Below, piece after piece: positions 6,032 to 8,838 of a stretch of 8,838 bases of DNA. The first letter of the stretch is position 1; each line of letters opens with the position of its first letter. Origin of the DNA: Deltaproteobacteria bacterium (GTDB taxonomy: Bacteria; Myxococcota_A; UBA796; UBA2385). The notes under the pieces are model-generated. The model was not told where the DNA came from and searched no databases. It was given only the letters and a program-made list of their open reading frames with translations. The stretch is from contig WGAH01000488.1 in NCBI GenBank assembly GCA_015489145.1, positions 1-8,838 of the forward strand. The letters run 5' to 3'. Made by a program: the position numbers and the translations under genes.

Positions 6032-8838
6032 TCAAGCGCCGGCGCCGCCGCGTCCCCGCCGGGGGAGCCGTCGCCGCAGGCCCCGCAGGGCCCGGCGCGC
6101 CGCGAGAGCGTGGGCCCCGTCCGCCTCGCCGGCGTAGCGCACCCGGTAGAGCAGCTCGGCGAGGGCCGCGAGTTCCCCGGCGGCGGGGCCGGCCCGCTCG
6201 GCCAGCCAGCGCGCCGCCGTCCGCGGCGGCAGGCCCGGGGGAATCGCCCAGCCGCGACGCCGCGCCAGCCGCCGGGCGGCCAGCCAGGTCCGGGCGACCC
6301 GGCCCTCGACCCGCGCCGCCCGCCGCCGGCGGCGCCAGGACCGGCGCAGCGCCAGCCCCGCGGCCAGCCCGAGGAGCACCCCCGCCGCGACCCGGGCGCC
6401 GGGGCGCAGGGCCGCCAGGCGGCCGGCCGCGGCCCGCCAGGCCGCCCGCTGGGCCCGCGCGTCCCAGGCCAGCATGAGGCGGGACCAGCCGGCGGCGGTC
6501 GCCGCCCAGCCCTCGGCCCGCGCCTCGCCGGCCGGCGGGGTGGCGTCGAGGACGGTCCAGCCGGCGCCGGTCCAGGCCTCCACCCAGGCGTGGGCGTCGG
6601 AGCGCCGCACGGCGATCGTCCCGCCGTCGGGCGGCGCGTCGACGAGGAAGCCCGCCGCCACCCGCGCCGGCACGCCCACCTCCCGCAGGAGCACCGCCAG
6701 GGCGGTGGCGAAGAACTCGCAGTGCCCCTCGCGCGTCTCGAACAGGAAGTCGCCCAGGGCTTGCCGGGCCAGGCCCGCCGGCGGCACCCGCACCCAGCGG
6801 TAGCCGCGCCGCAGGCGGTCGGCGAAGTGGCGCGCCACCGCCTCGGGGTCGGCGGCGTCCGCCTCGGCCAGCCAGGCGCGGGCCAGCGCGGCGATGCGCG
6901 GGTCGAGGTCGGCGGGCAGGGCGGTCCAGGCCCCGGCGCGCAGGTAGGCCCGCTCCACCCGGATCACCGGCCCGCTCGGGGCCTGCCCCGGCGCGGTCCA
7001 GGCGGTGTAGGCCACCGGGCGCGGCGGCCCCGAGATCCGCCACGTCCCGTCCGCGTCCACCGTCAACGCGGCGGGGTCGAGGCCGGAAACCCGGCGAATC
7101 GCCCCCAGTCCGAGCAGGACCCCTCCCGGGAGCGGCTGGAGCACGACATCCTGGAGCACGACATCCCCGAGCCCTGCCGCGCTCCCCTCGCCGGCCCAGC
7201 CCCGGGGCGGCGCGAAGCTCCCCGGCAGCACCCGGCTCCAGGTGGTCCCGTCGAAGGCGTCGAAGGCCAGGGCCCGCAGGCGCAGGGGGGACGCGAGGCG
7301 CGCCGCGCCGGCCGGGTCGAGGCGCACCCGGGCGACGACGGCCGGGTCGTCGAGGGCGGCCGAGAGGTCGCCGAGGCGCACGCGCTCGCCCAGGCCCGAG
7401 ACCGCCGCGCTCCCGCCGGCGAGGGGGGCGGCGGCGGGCCGGGGGATCCCGAGAAAGAGCGCGGCGGCGAGGGCGGGAAGCACGAGGGAGGGCCAGGTCG
7501 CCGGCCGGGCCGGGACGCCGCCCTCGGCGAGGACCGCCGCCTGGAGCAGGGCCGGGCCGCCCGCGGCGAGCGCCAGCCAGGCCGCCGCCAGGGCGGGGTG
7601 GGCGGCGACGCCCGGGCGCGCGGCGACCACCGCCACCCCGAGGAAGGCCAGCAACAGGAGCGCCCGGTCGCCGGCGGGGCGGCGGCCGGCGGCGCCCTGG
7701 GCGGCGAGGAGCCAGCCGAGGAGCCCGAGCGCGACCGGGCGCGGCGGCTGGTCGAGGGCGAGGGCCAGGACGGCGAGGAGCACCCCGGCCAGGGCCGGCA
7801 CGGCGCCGCTGCCCCGGGGGCGATCCGTCCACCGGAGCGCGGCGGCCAGCCCGGCCCCCAGGGCCAGGGCGACGCCCCCGAAGCCGCCCGCGGCCAGCCC
7901 CGCCGCCGCCGGGGCCAGGGCGACGGCGGCGGCCAGCCGCGCGCGGCGCGGGTCCCGGGGGCTTCCCCGTTCCGCCGGGGACGCCGCCTCCCCCGGCGCG
8001 GGCGCCGGCCGGCCGGGCGCGAGGGCCAGGGTGTCGAGGAGGCGCCGGCGCCAGGCCTCGCCGCTCCCGGGGCCCAGGGTCCGCCCCTCGACGACCAGCC
8101 CGACGGCGAGCCCGGCGTCGAGGTGGCGCAGCACCTCGCCGGTGGCGCGCTCGACCGCCTCCTCCCAGCCGCCGGCGGCGACCGGGTCGACGCGCACCCG
8201 CACCTCCGCCGCCCGCTCCGCCTCGCGCACGACGACCATCGGCCGGCCGACCCGGGCGGTGGTGGGCCAGTGGATGTCCCGGAGGGGATCGCCCGGCGCG
8301 TAGGGCCGCAGCCCCACCGCGTCCCCGGTCTCTCCGGGCCGGGGGCTCGGCGCGTCGGCGCCGCCGGGCCGGGGTACCGCCTCCACCGGGGCGCCCGGGC
8401 GGGGACGCGGGTAGACGAGCAGGGTGGCCGGCAGCGCCACCTCCCGCCAGCGGGTGAGGAGGCCGAAGGGCCAGGCGCTCGACAGGCGCACCGTGCCGAG
8501 TCCCGCCGGCCCCCGGGCGGCGAAGCGCCAGCTCGCCTCGACCACCACCTCGCCTCCCGCGGGGACGCGCGCGGCGAAGGCCCGGGCCGTCACCCCGTCG
8601 GGGCCGCGCTCCTCGACGACCACCGCCCGGTGTCCCCGCCACCGCCTCCGGCTGCGGAGCACCCAGGCCCCGCGGGCCGGCCGGCCGGCGAAGACCTCTC
8701 CCGGCAGCCGCCGCCGCACCTCGAGGCCGCGCAGGTTGCCCCGGCCCGCGCCGACCGAGAGGAGCAGCGCGGCACCGAGGAGGGCCAGCGCCGCCCAGCT
8801 CGGGTTGGCCCCGGTGCGAAGCGCGCCGGCGAAGACCC
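6032..8838 (-). CDS. DUF58-TgpA fusion: membrane transglutaminase-like protein, 5' end cut by window edge
   Basis: The frame is open to the right edge, giving 934 visible residues. Numbering from the edge: a hydrophobic segment (13-30), then NLRGLEVRRRLPGEVFAG (34-51) as in DUF58 proteins; a GTG at 8719 falls inside this motif and is not the true start. The DUF58 signature GLRPYAPGDPLRDIHW is at 175-190. A Pro/Ala-rich linker (about 274-299) leads into a second complete protein of the TgpA type: about six membrane segments (300-465), SGLGERVRLGDLS (480-492), FDAFDGTTW (525-533), a periplasmic transglutaminase core with catalytic Cys706 (GHCEFFA), His749 (HAWVEAW) and Asp764 (WTVLDATP), a last membrane helix (813-831) and a DUF4129 domain ending LLYRVRYAG. 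These are normally two adjacent genes next to a MoxR ATPase, which may lie beyond the edge. In P. aeruginosa TgpA is an essential inner-membrane protein; the substrate here is unknown. Confidence 0.93.
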   Translation of the reverse strand, partial: VFAGALRTGANPSWAALALLGAALLLSVGAGRGNLRGLEVRRRLPGEVFAGRPARGAWVLRSRRRWRGHRAVVVEERGPDGVTARAFAARVPAGGEVVVEASWRFAARGPAGLGTVRLSSAWPFGLLTRWREVALPATLLVYPRPRPGAPVEAVPRPGGADAPSPRPGETGDAVGLRPYAPGDPLRDIHWPTTARVGRPMVVVREAERAAEVRVRVDPVAAGGWEEAVERATGEVLRHLDAGLAVGLVVEGRTLGPGSGEAWRRRLLDTLALAPGRPAPAPGEAASPAERGSPRDPRRARLAAAVALAPAAAGLAAGGFGGVALALGAGLAAALRWTDRPRGSGAVPALAGVLLAVLALALDQPPRPVALGLLGWLLAAQGAAGRRPAGDRALLLLAFLGVAVVAARPGVAAHPALAAAWLALAAGGPALLQAAVLAEGGVPARPATWPSLVLPALAAALFLGIPRPAAAPLAGGSAAVSGLGERVRLGDLSAALDDPAVVARVRLDPAGAARLASPLRLRALAFDAFDGTTWSRVLPGSFAPPRGWAGEGSAAGLGDVVLQDVVLQPLPGGVLLGLGAIRRVSGLDPAALTVDADGTWRISGPPRPVAYTAWTAPGQAPSGPVIRVERAYLRAGAWTALPADLDPRIAALARAWLAEADAADPEAVARHFADRLRRGYRWVRVPPAGLARQALGDFLFETREGHCEFFATALAVLLREVGVPARVAAGFLVDAPPDGGTIAVRRSDAHAWVEAWTGAGWTVLDATPPAGEARAEGWAATAAGWSRLMLAWDARAQRAAWRAAAGRLAALRPGARVAAGVLLGLAAGLALRRSWRRRRRAARVEGRVARTWLAARRLARRRGWAIPPGLPPRTAARWLAERAGPAAGELAALAELLYRVRYAGEADGAHALAARRALRGLRRRLPRRGRGGAGA
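7136..7165 (-). repeat. Perfect 15-bp tandem duplication inside the TgpA periplasmic region
   Basis: CTGGAGCACGACATC occurs twice head to tail (7136-7150 and 7151-7165, + strand) with no mismatch. On the coding strand it is in frame and gives DVVLQ DVVLQ, between the FDxFDGxxW motif and the transglutaminase core. The lack of any synonymous difference suggests recent slippage. Confidence 0.85.

Noticed and set aside
4368..8642. Very long - strand open frame continuing upstream of the acyltransferase
   Set aside because: Only the part from the GTG at 4367 has family motifs. The rest is low-complexity Arg/Pro/Gly/Ala, out of frame with the ligase and TgpA genes, as expected from GC-rich codon bias.
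8717..8719. GTG as start of the DUF58/TgpA gene
   Set aside because: The 39 codons upstream are open and encode a membrane segment plus NLRGLE, matching the usual DUF58 N-terminus, so the gene continues past the right edge.

Overview
The window is extremely GC-rich, with G or C at nearly every third codon position. It carries six protein-coding genes and almost no spare DNA. A lipid A-type acyltransferase homologue and a secreted lipoprotein point to a Gram-negative bacterium. Base composition and gene content would suit an uncultivated Myxococcota or deltaproteobacterial-type lineage, but this placement is an inference; no rRNA or marker gene in the window proves it.

Left part (1-1621): an unrecognised protein on the + strand, cut by the left edge, converges on a small acidic lipoprotein gene on the - strand. 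A perfect 9-bp hairpin separates the two stop codons. The lipoprotein has a classic lipobox, a short collagen-like Gly-X-Y stretch after the lipidated cysteine, and four further cysteines.

Middle (1622-3272): a 184-bp divergent intergenic region leads into a two-gene thiamine unit on the + strand. thiG (thiazole synthase) is complete, with its Schiff-base lysine. A ThiE/TenI-family protein follows 21 bp later behind a strong ribosome binding site. No TPP riboswitch and no thiS, thiF, thiO or thiH is seen nearby, so the rest of the pathway must be encoded elsewhere. The second protein lacks the Asn-Asp pair of true thiamine phosphate synthases and may be a TenI-like thiazole tautomerase.

Right part (3282-8838): three - strand genes. 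In transcription order they are a large membrane protein fusing a DUF58 domain to a TgpA-type DUF3488/transglutaminase/DUF4129 protein (5' end beyond the right edge), an AMP-forming acyl/aryl ligase, and an LpxL/HtrB-like acyltransferase. The last two overlap by 4 bp (GTGA), so they are probably translationally coupled: one activates a carboxylic acid, the other may transfer an acyl group to a membrane lipid. The acyltransferase carries Gln where the family usually has the acidic residue of its HX4(D/E) motif.

No mobile element, CRISPR array, tRNA or rRNA was seen. The points most worth a second look are the DUF58-TgpA fusion with its exact in-frame 15-bp tandem duplication, the ligase/acyltransferase pair with the altered catalytic motif, and the ambiguous ThiE/TenI enzyme.
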